Below are positions 48,041 to 60,309 of a stretch of DNA of 64,000 nucleotides, in pieces. Made by a program: the position numbers and the translations under genes. The notes below the pieces were generated by a model. The model saw only the letters and a list, made by a program, of their open reading frames with translations. It was not told where the DNA came from and did no database searches. Origin of the DNA: Ashinkailepas kermadecensis. Taxonomy: Eukaryota; Arthropoda; Thecostraca; Neolepadidae. The stretch covers positions 952,501 to 1,016,500 of the forward strand of contig JAOTOM010005180.1 of the NCBI GenBank assembly GCA_034440615.1, given 5' to 3'. Every line of letters begins with the position of its first letter. Within the stretch, counting starts at the first letter, position 1.

Positions 48041-48943
48041 TTAACCCTCGCCGGGCCGGCAGGCGAATCCACCTTCTCCAGGCCGAAGGGGTGGGGTGTG
48101 GGAGGCTGTTGAAAGACCCTCTCGAACTTCCGATCGGCGTATGCTAGGATTAAATACAGAACACCATTTTAAAGCTGTAGTCATGGAGAGCCCGAAACAA
48201 ACTTTAGCTTTGCATTTTGACTGATAATGAGGTCACCGGAGGTCGTGTTAGGTTGATATAAGGATCCTGACTTAGTTCCTGGAAATGATAAGAGACACTA
48301 CATGTTTCTTTTTAGCACTCACGTCAGGTCATCTCAGATTATTCGATTGTCATCAAATATCATGTCGCACGACTAAGGCGGAGGTGAAACTGAATTGAGA
48401 TATCACTTGGTGAGAAACAGTAGCATTCTGTATAAGATTGCATTGTGTAGAACATACATGACAAGTGACCTGATCTGATGCCATTGACCTTCAACACATA
48501 AATTAACCCAGAATGCTCATTGCATAGTATTCATCATATTCGACGTAACAAATCACCCACAAATTGAATTTTCTCCACTGAATACGGTAAACAGTCCAGG
48601 AAACTGACCTGCTCTCAGTTCAGTAGCGTTGACCTAAGTTAACATTTAAAGATGGAATTTCGTTCACCTTGATGAAAAGGTAGCATTACCCTAGTTGTGT
48701 GTTGGATTGTTGCAACTACTCTGATTGGCAGCACTTTGAATATTTTGGAACATCACTCCCTTTGACCCTTTCCAGGTCAGTGACCTTTGACTACATGACT
48801 TTAAATTTTGACAAAATAAGCAAAACAGATGGATAATGAGCTACTGAAGAACTGGTGTCTTTGTGTCTACTCATCCGACAGCTATTGCAAAAACTAGAGG
48901 GGGCTCCCGAGAGCTCCCCTCCCCCAGGCACGGCGAGGGTTAA
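48041..48943. mobile_element. TTAA-flanked non-autonomous TIR element, copy 1 (complete)
   Basis: The left end reads TTAACCCTCGCCGGGCC and the reverse complement of the right end TTAACCCTCGCCGTGCC, a 17-bp inverted repeat with one mismatch that includes the TTAA target. A TTAA duplication with CCCT-starting TIRs fits the piggyBac superfamily, though other TTAA-targeting groups such as Kolobok cannot be excluded. A subterminal palindrome GGGCTCCCGAGAGCTCCC lies next to the right end. The 0.9-kb interior is AT-rich with GGTCA/TGACC words and no ORF. A diverged, truncated second copy is at 31302. Confidence 0.85.
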
Positions 48944-49312
48944 TACATACGTACAACACATAATTGATTAAAGCAATCCCGCATGAATCACCGGGGTAAG
49001 TTGTTACATGTACCATTTTATCCCAATACATTTTGAACCAACTGACCCCGAGCCGTCGCGTCATGTTCATAATGCCCCATAGCAGACATGTAGGTTTGCC
49101 GTTGTTGTGCTTTAAAGTGTTCACAAGATAAGTTTTGCACACATTTTTCCTCCATAAAGCAAGCAAATAGGTCAGGTTAAATTTGGTGAGGCTTTGTTGG
49201 TTTAAGTTTTCTAAGTTGGACAACTTCTTAAAATTTTCACAAATTAAGGAAAAGAAATTGTTTTATTGAAAAGCAGGTCTTGCAAACAGTTTAGTTTAGG
49301 TTCAGTAAGGAC

Positions 49313-49527
49313 TCAATATCATACGATGACTTTTCCTCGATGATTATAAAAAAAAACAGTCGAATGTTACTTGGATCTTAGTGTATATTCGGGTACAACC
49401 CTTCGTCAAACCACAACAAAATAAGCAATTCCAACTAACGGTCGAATTTTCACAGCTATACTTTAATATCTATATCGATGTCGTGCCTGGCTAGGCATAG
49501 GCTTTTGATTCCGGAGACGCCTTCAAT
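49313..49527. repeat. Left arm of ~215-bp inverted repeat around a PLE endonuclease
   Basis: The reverse complement of this arm matches 50215-50427 over essentially its full length, with shared words such as GAAGGCGTCTCCGGAATC, AATTCGACCGTTAGTTGG and CATCGTATGATATTGA. I estimate identity in the high 80s percent by eye. On the minus strand at 49413-49381 it contains TTTGACGAAGGGTTGTACCC followed by GAA, a hairpin flanked by words close to the hammerhead CTGANGA/GAAA boxes, as reported for PLE terminal repeats. Confidence 0.85.
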
Positions 49528-49847
49528 GATGCTGTACAAGACATACATGTATGCACATTTGCTTACACACGGCGGTGCCTACTGTAAAAATATTTATCGA
49601 AAGCACTAAAGTTAACTAATGTAAACTAGTCAGTTGGGGGGGGGGCTCCTTTCATGCCTATCGCATCTATCGGCTTTTCCTTGGTAGACACCCTGCATTT
49701 CTGCACCAGGACGGAGGAGAAAAAAAAAACGATCCGGAAGCTACTGTTCATCACCATCGACATACGCACATCTCGTTCCTGGAACATAGCATTCTTGACA
49801 TGCACGTTATACACACACAGTGAAGACATGCCTAACGACTAATCGTA

Positions 49848-50210
49848 TCATAATATCGGCCAAGAGGTTGTTTTCGAGTTTAGGTCAGGTTTATGTTCCT
49901 TAATGAGTAATGACTCAGCGATCTTCCGATCCACATGGGCTTTCGCTTTGAATAGTATCCGAAGTTCCAAAGGAATAGATGTATGGTGATCCTGTGCGTG
50001 GGAGTTTCTGAAGTGGTCTGCAAAAGGGGTGTCGGCTGTTTGATTTAACATGTCCCGAATGTGTTCGTTGAGTCTGAGTCGGACTGGGCGTTTTGTTTGC
50101 CCTATGTATGTAGTCCGACACAGCTTGCAAAACATTTTGTATAGTACGTTTTTTTGGGTGCAGTCTCCGTTGAAACCTGACCTACAGGTGTGGCAACCCT
50201 GTAGGTCAGG
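49848..50210 (-). pseudogene. Penelope-like GIY-YIG endonuclease domain
   Basis: Minus-strand frame: an upstream TCRSGFNGDC Cys pair, then VLYKMFCKLC, TTYIGQTKRPVRLRLNEH, FADHFRNSH and ESLLIKEHKPDLN. This is the order of the PLE C-terminal endonuclease: Cys-rich linker, GIY-YIG core (here LYKM...TYIG), the R...EH helix, the ADHF...H motif and the final E...KP.LN segment. The domain is open from the linker to a stop at 49848, about 118 codons, with no in-frame stop seen. There is no RT in frame upstream, because the inverted arm begins at 50215. It is a 5'-truncated element fused to an inverted copy of its own terminal repeat. Confidence 0.88.
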
Positions 50211-50211
50211 T
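50175..50211. other. 14-bp perfect hairpin at the inversion junction
   Basis: ACCTGACCTACAGG (50175-50188) and CCTGTAGGTCAGGT (50198-50211) are perfect inverted repeats separated by 9 nt. They lie exactly between the endonuclease frame and the right inverted arm. Confidence 0.95.
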
Positions 50212-50214
50212 CAA

Positions 50215-50427
50215 CATTGAAGGCGTCTCCGGAATCAAAAAGCCTATGCCTAGCAAAGCACGACATCGACATAGATAATAAAGTATGGCAGTAATAATTC
50301 GACCGTTAGTTGGAATTGCTTCTTTTTTGTGGTTTGACGACGGGTTGTACCCAAATATACACCAAGATCTAAGTAACCCTCGACTGTTCTTTATAATCAT
50401 CGAGGAAAGGTCATCGTATGATATTGA
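50215..50427. repeat. Right arm of the ~215-bp inverted repeat
   Basis: Inverted partner of 49313-49527. The hammerhead-like word is more decayed here (TTTGACGACGGGTTGTACCC followed by AAA). Confidence 0.85.
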
Positions 50428-50469
50428 TGAAATGGTGCGTTCCTCGCCAGAGCGCTAAATAATTTATAT

Positions 50470-51295
50470 TCAGTTAGGACTTTTTAAGTTGGAAAATTTT
50501 GAGAATATAAATTGTTCAAAATATGTCAAATTTTATTTGTTTGCGTTTTTTCTCCAGGGGGATGTCAGTCTAGGTTTGGTTAGGTTAGGTTAGGTTATGT
50601 GACATTTTTATTTTTGAGCATTACTTTGTATGCTATGCTTCGTAACCCAAAGCCCCTTCTTGGGGTTATTTTGCTCATAAACTGAAAAGTAAGCATTTGC
50701 ACAGGAAATGACTAGTCCCATCATCTTAGTCACATTTAAGAACATTGATTGCATTGGAATGATACATTCCAAGAATTTAAAAATCACCTTAAAGCACAAA
50801 TTTACCAGTTTGTCTATGGTTATCACCGCACTGTATGCCAGACTACAAAGTATGGCAAATCGCTTGACAAGGTAATATTGGGTTAGGTTTTTTTAATTGG
50901 AAAATTTTAAGAACATAAATTGCTCGAAATTTGGGCAAAACTATATCCTTTGATTTTTTTCTCCAAAGCGTTGATATGGCCTATCATCGCTTTGGAGAAA
51001 CAAAATAGGTTAGATTTGATGAAGTGACATTAAAAAAATTTATGTACTTTTTATGATACGCTACTTAACTCAGCCGCTTTCATGGTGATATTTTGCTCAC
51101 AAACTGAAAAGTAAGAATTTGCACAGCAAATGAGTGGTTCATCACTTACTCACATTCAAGAACATTGCATTAATTGGAAGGATAAATTCCAAGAATTCAT
51201 CAAACAACTTAAAGCACAAATTTACCGGTTTGTCTACGGTTATAAAGCTATGTATGCCTAACTGCAGAGTATGGCAAATGCCTCGACGAGGCGCA
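50470..51295. repeat. Diverged ~410-bp tandem pair
   Basis: Two blocks (about 50470-50880 and 50881-51295) share in order TTGGAAAATTTTRAGAA, a TTTTTTCTCCA word, TTTTGCTCAYAAACTGAAAAG, CACATTYAAGAACATTG, CTTAAAGCACAAATTTACC and GTTTGTCTAYGGTTAT. The second block carries a hairpin at 50958-51003 (TTTCTCCAAAGCG ... CGCTTTGGAGAAA). They may be two monomers of a larger satellite or a local duplication. Confidence 0.9.
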
Positions 51296-51299
51296 CCAA

Positions 51300-54200
51300 C
51301 CGCGGAAAACATCCGCACCGAAACGCATTGGGAGGGCAAAAATCGGCACCAGGGAGATCGAATACACCCACCAAATGCAAAAGAAATGAGGGAAGAAAAT
51401 CAAGAGGGTTGCAAGCGCCTTTGTATTACGCGGGAACTTGACCACCGTACAACTGGTTAGAGCGGGGTGTTTGAAAAATGCGCACACATTACTAGTCATA
51501 TATTGGTAGCTCTACTCTGGAGAGTTCAAGAAGGTGGTTCTGCCTGGTGGTCGCATCCCCAAAATAACATAGTTACTATGCACATCATGGTTATCTTGCA
51601 TGGTTAATATTTCCTACTCTATTTTATAGCATAGCCGTTGTCGAATAACTACCCCGTTATTTTCACATTATCTTGGTTATCCACTTAGGGGTAGTAAAAT
51701 ATGTTTTGGTCATCCAATAACCATACCTTTATGCTCGTTTTATATTGATTACTCGCTTAAAGTTAGTTAAATTTTTGTATTCAGTGCATCTTATATCGTT
51801 ACTTATAATTTGAACGAGAAGCTATTTGACCTATGGCCATATTGGAATAATTCACGTTAGAAGTGCTACTACGCTTGGCCTTTCGTCACATTGGAATGGC
51901 ACCTTATTTTCATTTGCAACTGTTAATAGTCAAATACAATGAGATTCACTACGTTTCCCAGCCAGAGTTCTGAAGTGAATTCTGAGATTTATGTTGACCT
52001 GAAGTAATTTCAGGGTAGTTTACATTGATTTGCGATTGGCCTATATTGGCCATATGTCACTCTGACACAAACGTTGGTATTCAAGCATGCTGCAGCTTTA
52101 ACCTAGCCGGACCCGGAAATTCCAATTCAGATGCCTGGCCCCCAGTCAATGTCGGGCTGATGTAATTTGATGACTCAAAGGCGTCCTAAGCGTGATAATG
52201 TTTGTCTCAAAGTCCATGTGGCTTGGGATAGTCCCCTGGACAAGTCCAAAAACAAACGAGGATTGCATACGCTTTTAACCTGCGTCGGCTAAGGGTTTTG
52301 CTCGAGTTGCGGATGGCATCACAAGTTCTCGGGCTGGACCCTCGGCATCGAAAGGCGTTTTATGTTGAATACTTCGGAAGTCAACGACACCACCATGGGA
52401 ATATGTGAGCACACGATGTCGAGGTTGATTTATTTTCTTTCAAATCTTAAACCTGCGCATTTGTCCAAAAAGACTTCCATTCTATTCCGCTGAACCTGAT
52501 GCTTGCCATTGTCGCTATTTCATTCAGTAATATTGCATACTCAAATTATTGGATGTAAAAAAACACTCCATTTGCACGCATTTGCATCCTCACTGATCAG
52601 ATGTGGATACAGATTTTACTGACACACAGGGATTTCGTGTTGTACGCCTCTAATAACCAATCGAGTCATACCCAAATGCTAATTTACCCGCAAAATGATG
52701 GGTTTCCCCACCCCCATACACCCCCGCCCCCTGGCACTATATCTGATCGTTGCAGCCGCAGGCGCTCCAAGTCGCTGAGAGGTCGACTGCACCTGCTAAA
52801 AATGCTTCCTTAGACGTTATTCCAGTATGTTAGGCCTCCAAATAAAACATGCATGCACACCACCAAAAATAGTAATAGTCGCGTTCCCCACCCCTCGCTC
52901 AGCCAACCATTTTCATAAATCACCACCAATGCAGCACACTTTCCGTTTCAAAGTAACTTGTAGACATGGAACTGATGAGTTCACAGCTGGTCGAATGATT
53001 GTCGTTGTTTGTTTGTTTGCCTTTCCTTTGTCCGTAGGCGATTTCCATTTCTGCATTTCAGTTCGCGATGTATTGCCTTATTGGATTTTGCATAGGCTCT
53101 TGCTCTAAGGCTGTTATATCGAGTAGGCAGCACAATCTGTGATGCTCCGCTGAGCTCATAATATCCGGAATCAAAAAGATTTGTCTTGATTAGTCAACGT
53201 AATATATTCCCTCAAAATTACATCAATTTCCATACTGTTAGAGTAGTGCGTGTCTTCGCCGCGGGCTGATGTGATTTACGATCTCCCAAACGACCGCACG
53301 CTTAGAAGTTGGCACTGAAATGCATGCCAGCAGGAATTATAATGTGTGACAAATGATTCCAACAGAAAGAGTAAGGCGCATGATGAGAAAACTTCTGGCC
53401 TAAAAATCCCTGACATTTGTCGGAATTCTTTTTACATTCGCTGTTGAGTTCGAGACGGATTCAATGTGGTCGGCCCCGACCAGCCCATGCCGGAGTACCT
53501 ATGAGACACGAGCCTTAGTGGGACCTGTCAGTTTTGTTATGTACACAGCCGGTACCCAGCCAGGTCCAGTCATCGCATGCAAGATATGCATAATAACCTC
53601 AGGATAATATGCATAGCGCGGTAAATATTACCTGATCCTGTAAGCTAATAGCCGTAATATCTTAGCACCAGTAGTTGAACCAATGTTCTGGAATTCAGAT
53701 ATTTAGGTGGAAAACAACGTCTAGCAGAAGGTTGTTATAATCTCCTGGGGACAGAATTGTGACTTCCTGAAATGAACATCACAACATATCACTGAATTAA
53801 CTGTTACTGCTTTTATCACCCAAGTCTCTTGGCATCTGTCCCATCACAACCGTGCCAGCAGATGTGTGTTCATCTGTCAATATGATCCTTCCTCCGCACT
53901 TTTTCCTATAATATTACCAAACTGTTTCAACATCATCATGAGTTTTGACATATTTGCCTGCTACGCTCCACGCTGCGAAAAAAAAACGATTCCAGGACGC
54001 TGAGTTGGGTATTTCCACTCCTCATGTTAAAAAAAAATCATTTTTGCCAGAAAAGTTCGCATAAGTAATAGATACAAAAGTTAGAGAGATCCTACTTAAT
54101 ACCAATGTTTTGGCAATATTGGTAGAGATTTCGTCCATACCCTATAAAACTGCTGCAAATTACTCTACTCATAAGGTAATTTTATATAACTTAACCAAGC

Positions 54201-57200
54201 CCACCAAACCTACTTACCACTACCAAGATGGGAACACTTTTCACACATTTATAGATTCCTCCTAAGCAAAATATGGTGCCTGCCCCGATATGGTTCAAGC
54301 AGCCATCACCACCTGCCCAAGTGTGCAGACCCCTTCCATCACAATGCCAAACAAATTGCAAGCTGATCAACTGTATTAGCCAATTTAAATCCTAAATGAC
54401 CCTAGCCTAGCCTACCTTGTCTCCCTCTAGCGTGCAGCTCTTTCGCCTTAGATCCTCTAAGTGTTTATGGTTGGAAGGGAGCGACCGCAGCTTGACACGC
54501 AGCAACGTCTGCTTGGCCGATGCCGTCCGACCACATGTTACCCTCCTGCATGCATGCCTACTTCTGGACATGCCTAAGTCACCGAACAGCCTCAGCACAT
54601 CACCCATGTAATGTAAAAAGCTGACGTTCCAAAAATAATGGGAACGCGAACTATCCTCAGGGCAATAATGTTCGTGCAGCATCCATGCTTGTAGAATGTC
54701 AAATACTAAAGTCCTAAGGAAGCACAATCACCCCGACGCTCAACAATTTTTACTGATGTGATCAAGCGACTGATTGTATCGACGGATAATTATACAATGA
54801 CAGGAAGAACAGGTCAGTCAAAATGCATACCATATTGATGACGAAGAACGCAAATGGTACAACTAAGTTACCAACGGACGAACGTTTTAAGTGCGATATG
54901 ATGCAGAGCCGGCGCACGGATAACTAAAGGGCTTCTAACAGCTCATCCAAGGAACTGACATCAGCTGCTCCTTTTTTGTTGCGCTATGTTAGTGTTTAGT
55001 GGAATAAGAAAATGATATCAACTCGATTTTTTTCGAATTGATTTTAAATCCCGCAGTAATGGGCATAAATTATCGGTGACAATTAATTGTATCTCTGACA
55101 ACAGAATCCATGAGAATTGTTTTAACGGCGCTGCTGATATCAAAGGAATTAAACCTACAATCACCGGCAACTATTGATCAGTCCGCTGGTCTATGTAGAG
55201 ACCCCTCACCTCTGGATGACACAAGCTCGAGGTGTGTTGTGATCTTGAGGAGAGGAAATTGCTGCTGGGTAGCTCGGCTCTTGTGACCGCAGTCCAAAAT
55301 CTGTCTGTTGCTGCCGAATTCAATTTCAGTTCGGTGTGGCTCGCATGATGTAGGAGTTTATGTCGTCTGTTCCACAATATTTCAAGTTCATGAACGATTA
55401 TATGTCTCTGGAAATTGACACGGCCTAAGTTGCAATAGTTCATTGGCTTTGCTTCCTTTTGTTGATGAAAAACAACAAAGTGGGTGTGTAGGTAGATAGG
55501 CAAGTGATTACCGATTGAGGTGGATAATGTGCAACCATGAAGATAAGCATAGCCTTACCATCGTGCTTTTTGCTACACTTGGAAATGCTAAGTACTAAGG
55601 AGGTCCACCTATTGTATGAGCTAGGTACTGGATGCCTAGGTACCCACCAACCTAGATTGGTAATGTAGACATCAGAGTATATTGCAAACCCATTGTATCG
55701 CACCGCTAACGCATGAAAACATATGAGCAGATTACGCAGCATACGCAAACATGCGCCGGAGGTATTACTGATTTGTTTCCTAGATGAATGCAAACCAACT
55801 TAACCTACCCATTCATCCCCACACATTCCCAAGGGCACTTTCAGAAATGTAAGATTCCGTTGCAAAACAGCGCATAAGATGCCTGCTCATAGATTACCAG
55901 ATGTGTACTTCACGTACGTATGGGGTTCTCATAGTTATGATGCCGTCAATAGCGAATTAACATTGAAATCTACTGAACACAACATGGGGATAAGGATCAT
56001 ATCATGGATATTTTGCAGTATTCGTCTCATGTATTTTTCATTGAATCATATTTTTGGGTCCCCTATCCGAGGACGTCTTTTGTCGCTGCACTTACACACA
56101 CACTGTGTGTGAGTGTGTGTAACACACTTATAAGCATCCGGTGACACGAGGTGAAGCCGTGCCATCGGGACGCGAATGACCTGTTAAAAGGCGGGTCATG
56201 CCCGCGAACCCGATGTCGCGGACGCTGTTCTGACAACGCTAATCCTGTAGAACGGCGAACACTCCCCAGTTACTGGCATCTTCTGGGTAATAGCCGGCCG
56301 ATGAGAAGTCTGCCCAAGGTCGTACTTAAGCTGGAAACCTCCCACACTCGACAGACGCATCAGCCGACGACGCCACCGAGATGGTTGTCTGGTGCGTGGT
56401 TGTGGTTGCAAAATGTGTTAAAATTTTGGGAATTATTTGTGAATGCTAATTGTGATTGATATAAAAATTGTGTATTTTGGGGGAAAGTTGGCTTGCGTTG
56501 TATATACCATACGCACGTATAAGAAGAAATATTAGAAACATCAAAATGGGCAATCAGGTCCGGTCCAGGCAAGTTCATTTATAGAGCATGTGTGTCCAGC
56601 TCTATCCGTATCCAGGCACAGCCCTAAGCAAGTAGAGCCTGACCGGACTAATTCAATCTCTGATTCACTCCGCACCGTTTAAATATAAGAGCGCTTGCAT
56701 GCTTAGAAGCCAACATACACGATTTCACGGCGAACACGCTCGAGATCATGACGCATAGTGGAGACTAGAGGGGGGGGGGGTGAAGAGTGATACCAATTCA
56801 CTTCCGAGTTAAAATCAGAAAGTGGAGTAAAACAGTGTGAAGTTTCCAATGTAGATATTAATCTGGGGGAAATTCCCTGCATCACGTTGGTATAATCGCA
56901 TGTAAAGTTTATTTCGGGTCAATTTCGAAGTGTAGCTGACAATGTGATGCACTGCATGCATGCAGCTGGATAGTCCAATGACCTTACCTACCATCGGGCG
57001 GTGATGCTGCCTGAGTCGTGTGTGCGAATTCTGACGTCCTCTGAATGCATTCTGACATGACCCATCAGCATGCTGTGTATGCTATTGTTTACCATGCTTT
57101 TCTACATCTTGCTGTCGATAATGTTCAAACAAATGATGTCTATTCATGTGACAATTGCAAATTGCACAGATACAGGGACGAAAGTTTGGTAGTTTGTAGC

Positions 57201-57735
57201 ATGAAGCACATTTCTTTATGTAGCACTGTTTGTATTACATGCTGCTGCCGCCAGTAGTGTGCTTCTGACGTCTTCCTTGAATGTCGCTTATGAAACATTA
57301 AACTATATTTTATTTAGGTTTTGACAATTGGGCGACCAACACAATGACATGTTCAGGACCTCAAGCATGACATTTCTACCTTGGAATAGACAATTTGACA
57401 TGAATTACAATCGAGCACAAATGAGCCACGTTTCTCTGCTTACTAGGAACTGGACTTTTAAGTGAGCGCACTTCCACTGTATACAATCGCGCAGGCCAGC
57501 ACACATGATTTTGTATTTGTATTTGTATTTGACATCGCGGGGCTATCCACTTTATAGTCCGATTCTTGTTCCGAATCAGAAAGATCGACAGAAGTGAAAC
57601 AAACGTGCACACGAGCATGCACGCCAATGGATTACAACGGCGACGCCGAGCGATGATTAGCAAGACACCAGCACTTCAGTAGGCGATGCATCGAGCAGGA
57701 GGCACTTCAGCGATCCGGTGAAGCATCCGTGATAT
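51300..57735. other. Long unassigned stretch
   Basis: Over 6.4 kb I find no recognisable gene, TIR pair or array. Small landmarks are a CA/TG hairpin at 56090-56125, a G-run at 56770-56781 and (TTTGTA)n at 57509-57528. Minus-strand frames at 54407-54727 and 55171-55793 exceed 100 codons but carry no conserved motif. Diverged elements could be missed without a search. Confidence 0.4.
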
Positions 57736-57740
57736 ATGCC

Positions 57741-57930
57741 AGTAAGCTCATCGCTAATCGGTTACATATAAACGGGCCGCGATGACAGAAGCTTACCGGT
57801 AGTCGGTTACACAGAAACGGGCCGCGGTGGCAGAAGCTCACTGGCAGTCGGTTATACAGAAACGGGCCGCGGTGGCAGAAGCTCACTGGCAGTCGGTTAT
57901 ACAGAAACGGGCCGAGGTGGCAGAAGCGTC
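57741..57930. repeat. 45-bp minisatellite, about four copies
   Basis: Units of the form GCAGAAGCTCACTGGCAGTC + GGTTATACAGAAACGGGCCGC + GGTG repeat every 45 bp; the first two copies are more diverged. In one frame it encodes a 15-residue repeat (AEAHWQSVIQKRAAV), open because 45 is a multiple of three. Confidence 0.95.
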
Positions 57931-58039
57931 GGGTTCCGTCCTCGGTTCAGGAGCGCGAGACATGCAACAATCTGTTCTGTCGGGTACTTCGATCTCTGAG
58001 GCCGCGATTTTCCAGAAAGGCTGCCACAAATGACTTCCT

Positions 58040-59670
58040 TTCACGATGATTGAGCACCTGGTGAGTGAGGAATAATGTGGAGTGATATATCAACATCGAG
58101 GCAAGCAGCCACTCCACAGCTCCCGCAGATCAGTAACATGGTAGAATTTGCGACGACCGAAAATTACTAGCACCAAAGTTCAAAATGTTCTGTATCCTGC
58201 CAAGGCTCTTTTTGGATCCATTTTCACTTGTTGATTCCCGTTTTACAGCCATAGTAATTGGTACCTAGTATGTCATTCACAGTTGAATTTATGATGCGGA
58301 GCGTTGGGCGCTGATTAGCATGAGGTCAATTTCGATTATTCATTTGCAATTGCTCAATAATTGAAGAGATGCTATGCTAGGGTCCCTTTATCGCAGCAGC
58401 TTGCAATCTTTGAACAGCCATCAGCGATAATTCCGGAGATTGGGCGGTTTGGCACTCGTTCATTGACCGTACAAAGTTGTAGCTCATTGATGGTAGTGTA
58501 AGGGGCCTTTGCCATTGGTGAAGTGTAGGGTGTATGTGGGGGTTTCGGTGAGTGGGTTGTGGTTTTGTTTGGGTAGAAAAACACTGGGAAAGGACGTTTG
58601 GGACCTCCATACGTTTGGGCGCCAGTGCGTTGGTGTGATGGTTGGTCGTTCGCCACCTCCACCACCCATTCCTCAACTCCTACCGACTTAGTGTTGTGTG
58701 CACTACCCTCCCTTACATGCATTTATGTGCTTCGCGAGGTGAAGGTTTTGGGAACACCAAGTCGGCAAGTGAGTGCCACTCGTTAAGCTAGAATGGATAA
58801 AATTTAGCAGACAAAATTAATGCATATTTTTTTGTTCGTGGGTTTGAATGGCTTGTCCCCAGTTGGGACCTTTTGGTGCAAATAGTAGCATACTCTTGTG
58901 CAATGGTACCGTACGAAATGGATGGTGTCGGTGTTGAGCCCTAAGCAGCTTCCGCTGGTTCTTAAAGCTACCAGCACATCCATTCTGCGCAACCGCTCAT
59001 ATCCACTCGTCCCATCTACTCTCTCTTTATTAATTAATAAATTGTTTGGTCCCCAATTTAGCTCCCGTTTACCCCCCTCCTCGCCAGCTGTGCACAAGCA
59101 CACATAGCGGCCAACCGTTGCTCTATTTGTGGGATCACGAGTCCCAAGTCTTCAAATCATTCGCTACCAACCTTGCACCGTGTGTACACTTTCGGCGCCT
59201 CCTCGACCATCCGACGGCAACTGGTAACACTGGCCGAGCGACGAGCGCGACGCGAGCCCCTCAGCCCAGAGTCACGGCCGCTCATTCAGCCTCGGACGAA
59301 ATTGTCCTCCCAAACTACCAGCCTGGTCACCGGGGCATGCGCCTACCGTCACCTGTCTGTGATTGTAGTATTTCTGACGTCAACCTCGATTTACCATAAC
59401 TCCATTGGAAGGTGTACCAACAGTCTAGCCCTTGCCCGACGAACCATTAAACGGAAAAGTGCTGACTGCCTCTCCCCGCCACCTGACCGTGGCCGTAAAG
59501 TGGCAAAAGCTATCTAGCCAAAGCATGTGCTTACTATCTTCGTCAGATGAGCAAGGTTATGATATTGAACATCTAACTGAATCGGATCACTTCATTATGG
59601 TTGTAAGTAGTAGGTATTTTGTGCCACGGCGGATAGTTAGTTAACTAAAGTTTCGATGTTCTAGTCCGGT
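58040..59670. other. Unassigned region, possible retroelement ORF1 trace
   Basis: A plus-strand stretch at about 59170-59630 is GC-rich and protein-like in tone, with SSSDEQGYDIEHLTESDHF followed by IMVV near 59525-59610. An acidic block before basic residues occurs in ORF1 proteins of some tick LINEs, but there are frame changes and no zinc knuckle, so the assignment is weak. Confidence 0.2.
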
Positions 59671-59675
59671 TAGAT

Positions 59676-59850
59676 AGGGGCCGCGGTAGTTCGATCGGTA
59701 GGGTGATATACTCTTGATTGAAAGATTGTGGGTTTGAATTCTGCAACAGGCGGGATTACCGAGTCCACCCGCGACCAATCGACGACGTCAGAGGTTGGCG
59801 ACGTTATATATCCTAGCAGTTGAATGCGTCGTAAAAGAACCCAATGTTCT
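59676..59850 (+). mobile_element. tRNA-like SINE copy
   Basis: Starts GGGGCCGCGGTAGTTCGATC (A box-like TAGTTCGATCGGT), with GTGGGTTTGAATTCTG (B box-like) about 55 bp later. CTCTTGATTGAAAGAT between them can form a small anticodon-type hairpin. The body continues through GAATGCGTCGTAAAAGAACC. The 3' end is not sharply defined. Confidence 0.6.
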
Positions 59851-60076
59851 TCTTCTTCCGGATAGCATAAGGAGAGAAGTGAGGGGGTCACATGCACAAC
59901 TTTCAACGCATAAACGCTCGAGCCGAGTGGTATTGTCTTTCAACAAACACCAGACACCAGGGCCTACGAGAAGGATTGCAGGTGTCGTTGCAGCTTTTCT
60001 TCCTTACCTGCTTGTCTCCATCCCGCTGCAGAGCGGTCGCCATTTGCCTCTGCCGTACGCTACCTCAAAAACTAAT

Positions 60077-60302
60077 CAGAGGCGCAGCAAAGGTGGGCCG
60101 GAGGCCCATCAGCTCTACTCCAACCCCGTTAGCAACCAAAAATGCACTAAATGGAACACGAAATTTTAAAATTTTCAGCACTCAAAACTAAGCATTTTCT
60201 GCGCGCTTCGTGCGCTGAAAGCGTCCTATGTTTCATGATATTTAGTTTGGTACCTCCACCCCCCCCCCCTCCTTCCCTACGAAAATCCTGGCTGCGCCAC
60301 TG
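60077..60302. mobile_element. Probable hAT-like MITE
   Basis: Left end CAGAGGCGCAGCAAAGG and reverse complement of the right end CAGTGGCGCAGCCAGG form an imperfect TIR around 226 bp. Next to the right end is a C-run, as in the element at 22675. A hairpin GCGCGCTTCGTGCGC lies inside (60199-60213). No 8-bp target duplication is preserved, so the boundary call is provisional. Confidence 0.6.
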
Positions 60303-60309
60303 TATTTAA

